From Anderseniella sp039978075 (GTDB lineage Bacteria; Pseudomonadota; Alphaproteobacteria; Rhizobiales; Aestuariivirgaceae), in assembly GCA_039978075.1 (NCBI GenBank), contig JBDWCA010000003.1, forward strand, positions 186,001-250,000: a stretch of 64,000 nt of DNA, written 5' to 3'. Position numbers and translations under genes: made by a program. A model generated the notes under the pieces. It saw only the letters and a list, made by a program, of their open reading frames with translations. It made no database searches and was not told where the DNA came from. Numbering within the stretch: the first letter of the stretch is position 1; every line of letters starts with the position of its first letter. Below are positions 15,314-23,022 of this stretch, piece by piece.

Positions 15314-16381
15314 ATGCGCCAGGCATCTCACGTTTTCTGCAGTCTTGTGGCAGCCTTGCTGATCCTGATGGACGTGGCGGTGGCAAAGGACAGTCGGATG
15401 GAAGAGAAACTCGACACCGCATTTGCAGCCGGCGAGTTGAGCGGTCTGCACAGCGTGCTCGTCATTCATAAGGACAGCATTATCGCCGAAAGACATTACC
15501 CCGGCGAGGATCAGCGCTGGGGCGAGCCGCTAGGTGCTGTCGAGCACAACAAGGACAGTCTGCATGATATGAGATCAGTGACAAAAAGCATCACCGGCCT
15601 TTTGTACGGCATCGCCCTGTCAGAGGGCATTGTGCCCGGCCTGGACGAAAGCCTGTTACTGCAGTTTCCCGAGTATTCCGACCTGGCCAGTGATCCGCAG
15701 CGCAGCAAAATACGCGTACGCCATGCGCTGTCGATGAAGATGGGAACCGAGTGGAACGAAGACCTGCCGTACTCGGACCCGCGTAACAGCGAAATTGCCA
15801 TGGAGCGGGCAGCAGACCGCTATCGCTTTGTGCTCGACCGTCCCATGATCAATGAACCGGGAGACTGGTGGACCTACAATGGCGGGGCAACCGCACTGAT
15901 CGGCAATCTGATCGCCAAAGGTGCCGGGGTTCCCATTGATGTCTATGCCCAGAAGAAACTGTTCACGCCTCTCGGCATCAAGAAGGTCGAGTGGGTGGCA
16001 GGAAGCGACGGAGTACCTTCCGTCGCTTCGGGTCTGCGATTGAACATTCACGATCTGGCCAGGATAGGCCGCCTGATTCTCAACAAAGGGGCTTGGCAGG
16101 GCAAGCAGATCGTACCGGCAAACTGGCTTGATGTGTCGTTCACTCCGCACGCGAAATTGCGTGACGGTCTCCGCTATGGGTTGTTCTGGTGGCTTGGTCC
16201 GGAGGGCACGCCGCCGTATTGGATCGCCGGGTTTGGCAATGGCGGCCAACGACTGATGATCAGTCCTGCCAACAAATTGATCGTTGTAGTGTTTGCCGGC
16301 AATTACAATCAGCCCGATGCGTGGCAACTGCCGGTGAAAATCATCACCGAGTTTGCGCTTCCGGCTGTGTTGCCACGTTGA
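15314..16381 (+). CDS. Serine hydrolase, beta-lactamase/penicillin-binding-protein family (class C-like)
   Basis: A 355-aa exported enzyme: a signal peptide (residues 1-24, ending VAVA), then a beta-lactamase-related fold. The SxxK catalytic motif is SVTKSITG, the second motif is the YNGG segment (TWTYNGG-type context), and GFGNGGQ stands at the usual third motif. This pattern is typical of the broad family of esterases, peptidases and EstB-like hydrolases, not of resistance beta-lactamases. The substrate is unknown. It is a single gene between the secreted basic protein and the convergent MarC gene. Confidence 0.85.
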   Translation: MRQASHVFCSLVAALLILMDVAVAKDSRMEEKLDTAFAAGELSGLHSVLVIHKDSIIAERHYPGEDQRWGEPLGAVEHNKDSLHDMRSVTKSITGLLYGIALSEGIVPGLDESLLLQFPEYSDLASDPQRSKIRVRHALSMKMGTEWNEDLPYSDPRNSEIAMERAADRYRFVLDRPMINEPGDWWTYNGGATALIGNLIAKGAGVPIDVYAQKKLFTPLGIKKVEWVAGSDGVPSVASGLRLNIHDLARIGRLILNKGAWQGKQIVPANWLDVSFTPHAKLRDGLRYGLFWWLGPEGTPPYWIAGFGNGGQRLMISPANKLIVVVFAGNYNQPDAWQLPVKIITEFALPAVLPR

Positions 16382-16412
16382 GTACTTTGATCACTCTGCC
16401 CACAGACGATAC

Positions 16413-17045
16413 CTAATTCAATCCCGGAAGGATTGCCTTGATGCCGTCCAGTATCATTTCCACGGATATTGCCAGCAGGATCATCCCCATCAACCTGGTC
16501 ATGATCACGCGCATCGTGGCACTCAGGACTTTACCGAAAAACGAAGCGAAATAGAGCACGGCAAACAGCAGCGCCAGTATGACGGCAACGACCAGGCCGA
16601 TGGACAGCAGTTGCCCGACCCCCGATGAATGACCGGTATAGATGATGATGGTGGCAATCGTGCCCGGGCCTACAACCATCGGGAAGGTCATGGGATAAAA
16701 AGCCATTCCGCTGAGCTCTGCCATCTGTTTCTGTTCACTGCCGGATCCATGGTGCGAGGCAGCCGTCGAGCCATGCAGCATCGACCATGAAATGCTGGCC
16801 AGCACAATGCCGCCGGCAACCCGGAATTCATCGACCGTAATACCGAAGAAGTCGATAATCCGCTGACCGAGCACAAGCAGAACAGCGCACATGATGAAGG
16901 AAAACAGGGCGACCTTGATCGCCAGGCGGCGTTGATCCGGCACGGACATTCCGCTGGTCATGGCCAGGAAAATGGGAAGATTGATGAATGGATTCATAAT
17001 GGCGAAAAAGGCGCCGAAAGCCTTGATGATAACGACCTGATCCAC
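16413..17045 (-). CDS. MarC family integral membrane protein
   Basis: A 210-aa inner-membrane protein with six predicted segments. Typical MarC features are the opening FGAFFAIMNPFINLPIFLAM, the central Met- and Pro-rich YPMTFPMVVGPGTIATIII, and a final MGMILLAISVEMIL segment. The GTG at 17045 is preferred because a GGAG ribosome site lies six bases upstream and the product then begins at the first membrane segment; an upstream in-frame start adds 19 residues. Despite the name, a role in multiple antibiotic resistance is not supported for the family, and the transported substrate is unknown. Confidence 0.88.
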   Translation of the reverse strand: MDQVVIIKAFGAFFAIMNPFINLPIFLAMTSGMSVPDQRRLAIKVALFSFIMCAVLLVLGQRIIDFFGITVDEFRVAGGIVLASISWSMLHGSTAASHHGSGSEQKQMAELSGMAFYPMTFPMVVGPGTIATIIIYTGHSSGVGQLLSIGLVVAVILALLFAVLYFASFFGKVLSATMRVIMTRLMGMILLAISVEMILDGIKAILPGLN

Positions 17046-17223
17046 GAACTTCTCCCTGCTCCCCAAGATGTCGCCATTTGTAAAACGAGCGGCGTTGTGC
17101 AACTGACAGGCCGAAGCAACATAGATCAGGATGACGTTTGGTTGAACCGGCTAATTCCAAAAACCGGAAGGCCCACTCGTGCCGCACCGGGTTTCTGAGA
17201 CATGCGGGTTTTCAAACAGACAA

Positions 17224-17252
17224 TGCCCCCGACCGCGAACGGATCGGGGGCA
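17224..17252 (-). terminator. Likely terminator of the Gly-rich protein gene
   Basis: Nine-bp perfect arms TGCCCCCGA and TCGGGGGCA enclose an 11-base loop. Read on the minus strand, the stem is followed by a T-rich TTGTCTGTTT. It lies about 30 bases beyond the Gly-rich gene stop. Confidence 0.55.
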
Positions 17253-17284
17253 CCAGATTGTTGCTCTTACCGGGATCGGGCCGG

Positions 17285-17704
17285 CTACAGCCGGCGGCGG
17301 CCGACGATAATACCGTCCAGCGAGTCCACGCTCAGCCGATAGACCCTTGATCCACGTTTGCCTTTGTAGGTGTAGGTATTGCCTCTGCACTCGATAACGC
17401 GAACCCTGCGGTAGCCAGATTTGCGCACAATACGCTTGCCGGTGCGGCAGGAAATACGGTCATCATCATAGTAGCGTCGCGGACCTGGATTGATGACAAT
17501 ACCGAAGCCGCCACCCCCCCCGCCCCCCCCACCCCCCCCGCCGCCGGGAGCGAAGCCGCCTGGGCCGCCGCCAGGACCGCCACCACCCCCACCGCCGCCG
17601 CCGCCTTGTTTAAAGCCCGGACCGGCGAGAGCCGACGGAGTTGCAGGAGCAAGGGCAGCAAGAACAGCCAGGGACAATGCAATCGTCATGATTTTCTTGG
17701 TCAT
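17285..17704 (-). CDS. Exported glycine-rich protein with C-terminal conserved domain
   Basis: A 139-aa protein. A signal peptide (MTKKIMTIALSLAVLAALAP, cleaved near ALA) is followed by about 45 residues that are almost all Gly with some Pro, then a basic C-terminal domain with two Cys (DRISCRTGKRIV and VIECRGNTYTYKG). Its pattern suggests an SH3-like or copper-loop-like surface module. The ATG at 17704 has an AGAGGAAA ribosome site; longer readings have no support. The Gly tract is encoded by G homopolymers of 8-9 bases, which are prone to slippage and to sequencing error. Function unknown. Confidence 0.68.
   Translation of the reverse strand: MTKKIMTIALSLAVLAALAPATPSALAGPGFKQGGGGGGGGGGPGGGPGGFAPGGGGGGGGGGGGGFGIVINPGPRRYYDDDRISCRTGKRIVRKSGYRRVRVIECRGNTYTYKGKRGSRVYRLSVDSLDGIIVGRRRL
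17514..17540. repeat. Three consecutive C homopolymer runs in the Gly-rich gene
   Basis: On the plus strand there are runs of 8, 8 and 9 C separated by a single G and a single A. In the coding strand they read as Gly codons. A gain or loss of one base in any run would shift the frame before the C-terminal domain. Confidence 0.8.
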
Positions 17705-17943
17705 CTTCGAGTTTCCTCTTTTGACTGGACCACCCGCATGCCAGTCGGTGTTTCGCGATATCAATGCCAGGCCCGGGGCTGCAAGCACCCCGTGTGGCCG
17801 CGCGCGATACATCGCGATCGTTGGTGATGACCTTAGGCAAGGCAGTACAAAGAGGATGTGTAATTTCTCACAGTCCGGTGATCGGCTTGTGAGAAGTCGT
17901 GAAAACCGCGGCGGCACAAGGTAAAGATGATCGCGTTTTGCTC

Positions 17944-18687
17944 TCAGTTTTGCCGGTATTCCTGTGGGATGAAGAACAGGTGATCCTGGCGCTCAACGGC
18001 CAGGTGACAGGAAATGCAGAATCTGACCCGCTCGGCCCCCTCACCGTTGGTTGTGCCGAAAAGGCTGCCATCCGGCATGATCATGGTATAGCGCCAGTCG
18101 CCGCTGACATAATTGAAGCCTGATTCCATCTTTTCCATCAGGAACAATGCGCCAGGCATGGCCTGACCGTCTTTGCTCACGGTTATGCTGTCTTTTGCGA
18201 GTATTGAGCCAACGGGCAATCTTCCTGCCTGCTCGAAACGCCCATAGGCCTCGGCTGCCGGGTTGCCGTAATTGCTGAGATAGCGGTTGCCGTGAGATAC
18301 GCTCGGGTAAGGCACCCGGTTGTAACGCTTCCATGTCTGGTAATTCGCCACTCCCGGCTGACCCGACAGCTTGTAGCGTGTCGCCATGTCCGATTTGAGT
18401 TCAGTGTAGAGCCGCTCGGCGTCCTCCTCGCTCAGAGAAGCCGGGTTTTTCAGGCGGAAATGCCGACGCGGTCCGCTCGGATCTTCCGCCTGTTTGATCG
18501 GACCGGTGCGGACCGGTCTGTCACCATAGTCCAGATCCCTTTCAGTCTCCTGCGCTGCGGCAGTCAAACCGAAAGTGACGGCAATAAATGCAATTGGCGC
18601 CAGTGCCGCGAAGTTCTTAGCCAGGGTCGTTCCCGCCGGGAAGAAATACCGGGAACGTCGACTTTGCAGTAGATGCATCCGGTCCAC
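17944..18687 (-). CDS. Cytochrome P460-family protein
   Basis: A 247-aa exported haem protein. A long basic N-terminus precedes the hydrophobic signal segment (about 25-45, ending TAAAQ). The domain carries the P460 pattern: VPYPSVSHGNRYLSNYGN, the central KDGQAMPGALFLMEKM, the W-x-Y-T-M-I-M-P-D-G strand and a C-terminal CISCH haem site about 20 residues from the end. In cytochrome P460 a Lys crosslinks to the haem and the enzyme oxidises hydroxylamine or NO, but most relatives are uncharacterised. It could handle nitrogen oxides here; an NsrR-like gene lies 4 kb away. Confidence 0.8.
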   Translation of the reverse strand: MDRMHLLQSRRSRYFFPAGTTLAKNFAALAPIAFIAVTFGLTAAAQETERDLDYGDRPVRTGPIKQAEDPSGPRRHFRLKNPASLSEEDAERLYTELKSDMATRYKLSGQPGVANYQTWKRYNRVPYPSVSHGNRYLSNYGNPAAEAYGRFEQAGRLPVGSILAKDSITVSKDGQAMPGALFLMEKMESGFNYVSGDWRYTMIMPDGSLFGTTNGEGAERVRFCISCHLAVERQDHLFFIPQEYRQN

Positions 18688-18862
18688 GTAATCGTCTCCT
18701 GATATCTGGAGACCATTGTGGGGGTCTGCACACCATCAGGGGAAATCAATCCACGTCACGTCCCGGTGATTGCGGTGTGAAGCCTGCCCGGGTTTGAACA
18801 AACGAAGTGGTTCGTAAGCACCGGCTAACGATCAGCTCACCCCTGGCTGGAACCAGGCTAAG

Positions 18863-19675
18863 TCAGGCAACGTTCGACACCTTGGCGGGTTCTTTGTCGA
18901 TCTTGCTTGGGTAGAGATTGGACAGCATCTCCGGAGACACTCTCATATTGAAGATGAAGTCGTCTTTGGTGGTCCAGACCAGCCACTCCTCCATCGTTTC
19001 GGAAGAAATTCGGTCCCACCAGTGAAGCCCGCCCTGTTCCAGGTGCATGAACCCCTCACGTGCTGCCAACCCTTTGCAGGCTGCGAGAGGTTCCATAACC
19101 CCGAACACCACGTTTGGAGACCATTTCGCAATCGCGATCGCGAACATCAGTCGCGGCATGACTGCTGTCAGGCAACTGCCGCGATATGTCCTCTTGATCC
19201 ACAACTCGCCATAGTAGCACAGGTCCCCTGACAAACTGGTGGCCCGGTCAGTGAGGTAAACCTGAGACTTGGCAATATCGAGCCTGTCACCCTTGGGTCT
19301 GTAATCAGCCAGATTTTCCGTCAGATGAGTGAGGAAACCGGCTTCTCCGACAGGAATCAGTTTTATTGCCTGGGTCAGCACAATCTCGCCAGCAGCATTA
19401 CGCCCGATCAGCCAAAATCCATTTGAAGCCGAAATACTGGATTCGTTCGGATCAAATATCGGGGAAACAGCATGCCGGTCAGGCTGCAAATCGGGGATCG
19501 AACAAAAGAAGTCAAAATCCGTTCCGACCTCGATTGTAATACCCAGTTCTGAAACTATGCTTTCAGCACCGGCGATATACTTGGCAATCGACTTTCTGTC
19601 TCTACTAAGCAAAACCGATTCTGTCTCCATCTGGACACTACTGCTAGGATAAAAGGCGTGATTCGGGTGGTTCAT
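18863..19675 (-). CDS. Uncharacterised protein, possible GNAT-like acyltransferase
   Basis: A 270-aa soluble protein with no signal peptide. The middle (about residues 150-205) resembles the acyl-CoA-binding part of GNAT or N-acyltransferase folds: a strand ELWIKRTYRG whose RxYRG turn is followed by a helix LTAVMPRLMFAIAIAKW, then VVFGVMEPLAACKGLAAREGF. This is weak fold-level evidence only. It is 36 bases downstream of the LysR-type gene on the same strand and probably co-transcribed with it. Confidence 0.6.
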   Translation of the reverse strand: MNHPNHAFYPSSSVQMETESVLLSRDRKSIAKYIAGAESIVSELGITIEVGTDFDFFCSIPDLQPDRHAVSPIFDPNESSISASNGFWLIGRNAAGEIVLTQAIKLIPVGEAGFLTHLTENLADYRPKGDRLDIAKSQVYLTDRATSLSGDLCYYGELWIKRTYRGSCLTAVMPRLMFAIAIAKWSPNVVFGVMEPLAACKGLAAREGFMHLEQGGLHWWDRISSETMEEWLVWTTKDDFIFNMRVSPEMLSNLYPSKIDKEPAKVSNVA

Positions 19676-19711
19676 GTCAACAATCCATGTTTAGGCCGTC
19701 CTGATCACAGC

Positions 19712-20593
19712 TTATAACATGGCAGGATCCATTGCAGGCAGATCATCGAGGTTTACATTAACGATCTGAACAGTATTTGTTCTGTCAACCAGGGTCACGA
19801 GGGCATGGTCGCCGTTGGGGAACATGCACCGCAAGATGAGCCGCTGATAGGTGATGGGCTCAGGTTTACCGCCATGGGTCCGGGCTATCCTGGTATAGAC
19901 ATGATCGATCCTCAGGCCGCCACTGCGCAAGATGCTGTCATATGACTGACTTACATACTGGTCCGCGTCGCTGGCCATGGGGTCGTCAGCAAGAGGCTTG
20001 CCGATTGCACTTTTTGCCCACGACCATCCCAACCAGGTCGCATAGGAAGATTTTTCACCAATGCTGACACACAGCCACTCGCTGTTGTGCTGTCGATATG
20101 CAAGGAGGTAATCCCGGACCGCATCAAACTCAGGGGCTTCCAGCTGGGCTTTGGCTTCAACCCAGCAAAGCAGCCCTTTCTGGATAAGAGGGGACCCGCT
20201 TTTCCAGATCGTATCGATGGAGTGTTGTTGTGAAAAATACGGAACTTCAGGATTGCTATCGTACCGGACCGCGGTCAGACCATCCTCTACCCTGACTTCC
20301 TTGCGCATCCACGCATCGTCAAGCTGGAGTATTTTTTCGGCTTCTACTAAGGCCAATTCGCCTTCCCTGGTCAGGACATACTGGCGATCAACGAAAGCAA
20401 GCAGTTTCTCTCCCCTGAGCGACTGCAGCATTTCAATATGGCGGCGCACAGTTTGCCGGGTTGAACCAAGATGATTGACCGCATGAGTGAGGTTGAGAAA
20501 CTTCGCAAGAGTAACGAACGAGCGCAGCATTTCATGCATAATGTTTGGTGGGCGCTGCGCCGAGGATTGTTTCTTGTTCATTTCACGTTTCAT
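19712..20593 (-). CDS. LysR-type HTH transcriptional regulator, divergent effector domain
   Basis: A 293-aa protein whose first 85 residues form a LysR winged helix: LRSFVTLAKFLNLTHAVNHLGSTRQTVRRHIEML, with a following L-T-R-E-G wing. The rest does not look like the usual LysR ligand-binding domain in sequence; it includes a Trp-rich stretch SYATWLGWSWAKS. Two ATGs lie near the start; the longer reading is given. It is the first gene of a two-gene minus-strand unit with the possible acyltransferase, so it may regulate its own operon. Confidence 0.72.
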   Translation of the reverse strand: MKREMNKKQSSAQRPPNIMHEMLRSFVTLAKFLNLTHAVNHLGSTRQTVRRHIEMLQSLRGEKLLAFVDRQYVLTREGELALVEAEKILQLDDAWMRKEVRVEDGLTAVRYDSNPEVPYFSQQHSIDTIWKSGSPLIQKGLLCWVEAKAQLEAPEFDAVRDYLLAYRQHNSEWLCVSIGEKSSYATWLGWSWAKSAIGKPLADDPMASDADQYVSQSYDSILRSGGLRIDHVYTRIARTHGGKPEPITYQRLILRCMFPNGDHALVTLVDRTNTVQIVNVNLDDLPAMDPAML

Positions 20594-20765
20594 AGTATTG
20601 CATCAAACAAACCAGACTTACACAGAGCAAGTATTGATTGAGAGAGCGACTTGGTTGGTAAACGAAATTACCACTGATGGATGATCAATGCACCAACATT
20701 ATGCCGCGCTTGTTCCATAAACGTTTGAATATCATCAATTGATATCTTTAACAGCGGAATCGAAC

Positions 20766-21050
20766 ATGACGGTCATGTCACGTTTGAATTTCATGGAAGA
20801 GCAGGAACTGGCAATCCGGGCCATCGCGCAGGAGCTTGCCCAGCTGGAGCAACTGGTGCTTCAAGGCGAGCTGATTGCGCCTGAAAATGTTCCGCTGTTC
20901 GACGGCTGCATCGAACACGCAATTCAACTCCGAACTCTCATTGGCACACAAACCAGCAACCTGCCACTGCCGAACTGGATGCAAAAAACTGGCAGGCAGG
21001 CGGTTGCATTGAGCAGGAGGCACAGATCAGAAATCGTCAAGCGAGCCTGA
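20766..21050 (+). CDS. Hypothetical protein, 94 aa
   Basis: A small soluble, mostly helical protein beginning MTVMSRLNFMEEQELAIRAI. It has an acidic N-terminal helix and a basic C-terminus ending SRRHRSEIVKRA. No domain recognised. The ATG at 20766 has a GGAA element; a TTG nine codons earlier is less likely. It is divergent from the LysR-type gene and is followed by a second small unknown gene on the same strand, 88 bases on, so the two may be co-expressed. Confidence 0.5.
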   Translation: MTVMSRLNFMEEQELAIRAIAQELAQLEQLVLQGELIAPENVPLFDGCIEHAIQLRTLIGTQTSNLPLPNWMQKTGRQAVALSRRHRSEIVKRA

Positions 21051-21138
21051 CAAACCGGGCACGCAGGCGAGACAGCAGACATCAACCGAAACCCTGGGCA
21101 TACGGCGTTGACCTGGATCAGCAATAGTTAGGGGAACA

Positions 21139-21576
21139 ATGACCGTAAACGGGGTGCGCCGTCGGACCAGAAAGAAACGCAGGCTGGTGGAAATAATCGA
21201 TCACGCTCATCGGCTCGATGCTATTTTTCCAGAATTGCAGGATAATGACGAACAGTTCCTTCAATTGATCATGTTGATTTGGGTGCTCAGCGAAAACGGG
21301 AGCATCAGCATGAACAAGCGCCGGTACCTTGCAATGCTGTTCAAGCCAGGCCTGAACCTTCGTGCAGATGATATGCGGTTTGTCTCGCACAGACTCAAAA
21401 CCCGTGGAATTTCCGACGGACAGGTCAAATGGTTATGTGAATTCATGGTCAGCAGTTTTGCCGGTGAATTGAGAACCAGGCTCGTCGAACAGCTCAATGA
21501 TATTGCGGCAGATGCTGGAACCGTCACCATCTCGAGACAAAGAAAGATGCTACAGTTTCTAAGCCAGACTGCTTGA
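21139..21576 (+). CDS. Hypothetical protein, 145 aa
   Basis: A soluble helical protein with a very basic N-terminus (VRRRTRKKRRL) and a central segment ISMNKRRYLAMLFKPGLNLRADD. Helix-loop-helix spacing vaguely recalls TerB-like or DnaJ-associated helical domains, but no motif is decisive. The ATG at 21139 follows an AGGGGAAC ribosome site. It is paired with the preceding 94-aa gene. Nucleic-acid binding is conceivable from the basic N-terminus, as inference only. Confidence 0.55.
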   Translation: MTVNGVRRRTRKKRRLVEIIDHAHRLDAIFPELQDNDEQFLQLIMLIWVLSENGSISMNKRRYLAMLFKPGLNLRADDMRFVSHRLKTRGISDGQVKWLCEFMVSSFAGELRTRLVEQLNDIAADAGTVTISRQRKMLQFLSQTA

Positions 21577-21664
21577 GAAACGCCGGCAGGAATTCATCCG
21601 CGCTCCTGTCGGCATCAAGACGATGGCTGAACGGGCGCTGCCGGCAATGTGGTGTCTGTAACCC

Positions 21665-21889
21665 TCAGCCCTTCCAGTAGTTGTTGGCAGCGGCTACAGT
21701 CTGGAAATTGGTGGCGACGACCTGAGATGCCATGGTCAGACTGTCGGCATTGTTTTCATAATCCTCGCGTAACCGGCCCCGTACTGCATCATCGGGTTGG
21801 GTGAACTTGACCGCCATGCGGCTCAGCTTGATGGCGAGTTGAAACCCCTCCTCGGGGGTCTCGGTTATCAATCCTGGTAACCAGCTCAT
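21665..21889 (-). CDS. Hypothetical small protein, 74 aa
   Basis: A soluble helical protein starting MSWLPGLITETPEEGF and ending VAAANNYWKG. The ATG at 21889 has an AAGGACAAC element about eight bases upstream; the in-frame reading from 21931 adds a Thr- and Arg-rich tail that looks non-coding. No family is recognised. The next minus-strand gene upstream, a 55-aa membrane peptide, has a nearly identical AAGGACAAC leader. Confidence 0.5.
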   Translation of the reverse strand: MSWLPGLITETPEEGFQLAIKLSRMAVKFTQPDDAVRGRLREDYENNADSLTMASQVVATNFQTVAAANNYWKG

Positions 21890-22009
21890 TTCAGTTGTCC
21901 TTGTTGTTGAACGTGTCATCCGGAGCGACACGGCCTTAATTGAACCCAGAAAATTACTCCTGCGCTTTGGAAATGGGCCTTATGCTTTGCCCACAGACCC
22001 GGCAACATA

Positions 22010-22177
22010 TCAGACGAAAAACGCAAGGGCGATCCAAAGTGCGATCGCGCCCCAAAAGCTGCTGTTTATGAACGAGCGGAATATGCCGCTGTCTTCCTCA
22101 ACGCTGATACCCATGCAGCCCAGAACCAAGGTACCGGGCAAAAGAAATCCACGTGCGAGCGCTTTCAAAATAGCCAT
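22010..22177 (-). CDS. Small hydrophobic membrane peptide, 55 aa
   Basis: A short gene with an AAGGACAACACC leader before its ATG. The product has two hydrophobic stretches: an N-terminal FLLPGTLVLGCMGI and a C-terminal FWGAIALWIALAFFV. A short acidic and polar SVEEDSGIFRSF loop joins them. This fits a two-segment inner-membrane peptide. No family recognised. An open frame on the opposite strand across the same bases lacks a ribosome site and reads as low-complexity sequence. Confidence 0.55.
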   Translation of the reverse strand: MAILKALARGFLLPGTLVLGCMGISVEEDSGIFRSFINSSFWGAIALWIALAFFV

Positions 22178-22377
22178 GGTGTTGTCCTTTCAATATAGGG
22201 GAAACTGCAAATCGGCATTCAACAGGCATCCACGACAACCGGTGTGACGGCTAGCAGATGTACCGAAAGGGAAATCGGCGTTTCGGGTTCAATTTATACA
22301 TTCATTTAATTTCGATGTTTTATGTAACTGAGAAATTTGCTATTTGCAACATACTATTTGAATGTTTTGGAGAGATC

Positions 22378-22779
22378 ATGCGCCTGAATCAAGCAAGCGA
22401 CTTCGCCCTGCGGGTATTGATGTTGCTGGCCAATGAGAAAGAGCCAATCACGGTTGAGGAGATCGCCCTGCGATTGCGGTTGGTTAAATCTCACGTCATG
22501 AAGATTGTCGCCAAGCTGGTGAAAGCCGGGATACTGGTATCACATCGCGGCAGAACCGGCGGCATCAGTCTTGGCAAACAGCCATCACAGATTATGGTCG
22601 GCGATGTTGTCCGTGAGATCGAAGCCGATCTGGCAATTGTCGAATGCATGCTCGACAAGGAATGCGGCTGTGTGTTTTCACCACGATGCAGACTGAAGGG
22701 CGTCATGGCGGACGCCAGATCTGCCTTCCTCGACGTTCTCGATACCCGCTCACTGCAATCGATTATAACGACGCAATAA
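22378..22779 (+). CDS. Rrf2-family iron-sulfur regulator, NsrR-like
   Basis: A 133-aa Rrf2 winged-helix regulator. The N-terminus MRLNQASDFALRVLMLLAN, the recognition helix near SHVMKIVAKL and the wing SHRGRTGGISL are diagnostic. Four Cys (90, 96, 98 and 104) lie in the cluster-binding loop, and the following CRLKGV, FLDVLD pattern is that of NsrR, the [Fe-S] nitric-oxide sensor. The ATG at 22378 has a GGAGAGATC ribosome site; the upstream in-frame extension is AT-rich leader. NO-responsive control of nearby detoxification genes is inferred; no NO reductase or flavohaemoglobin gene is adjacent. Confidence 0.85.
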   Translation: MRLNQASDFALRVLMLLANEKEPITVEEIALRLRLVKSHVMKIVAKLVKAGILVSHRGRTGGISLGKQPSQIMVGDVVREIEADLAIVECMLDKECGCVFSPRCRLKGVMADARSAFLDVLDTRSLQSIITTQ

Positions 22780-23022
22780 CAAAGCAAACTTAACTGGTCA
22801 TACATGTAACCCGTGATGGCACCAGTGATCATGACAGCCGGTCGTGGCAGGCACAGAGCACAACCCCTTGTTGTATAGGGGTCACGGGTGCACAGTGTCA
22901 GTTGGGGAATGATCAGCAGATGCCATGGGGCAGTTTCAAGCGAAGACGACACTCTTTATGTTAGCTCTCCGGCATGGCTCTTGCTGACCGCTCCTGTTGA
23001 GCGGGCAAGAGGAGGTTTGGCA

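Noticed and set aside
21987..22247. Plus-strand frame of 86 codons opposite the 55-aa membrane peptide
   Set aside because: No ribosome site and a product without hydrophobic or domain pattern, whereas the minus strand has a good leader and a membrane-like peptide.
22178..22377. NsrR-type operator upstream of the Rrf2 gene
   Set aside because: The AT-rich leader has several weak dyads, but none was convincing enough to call a site.
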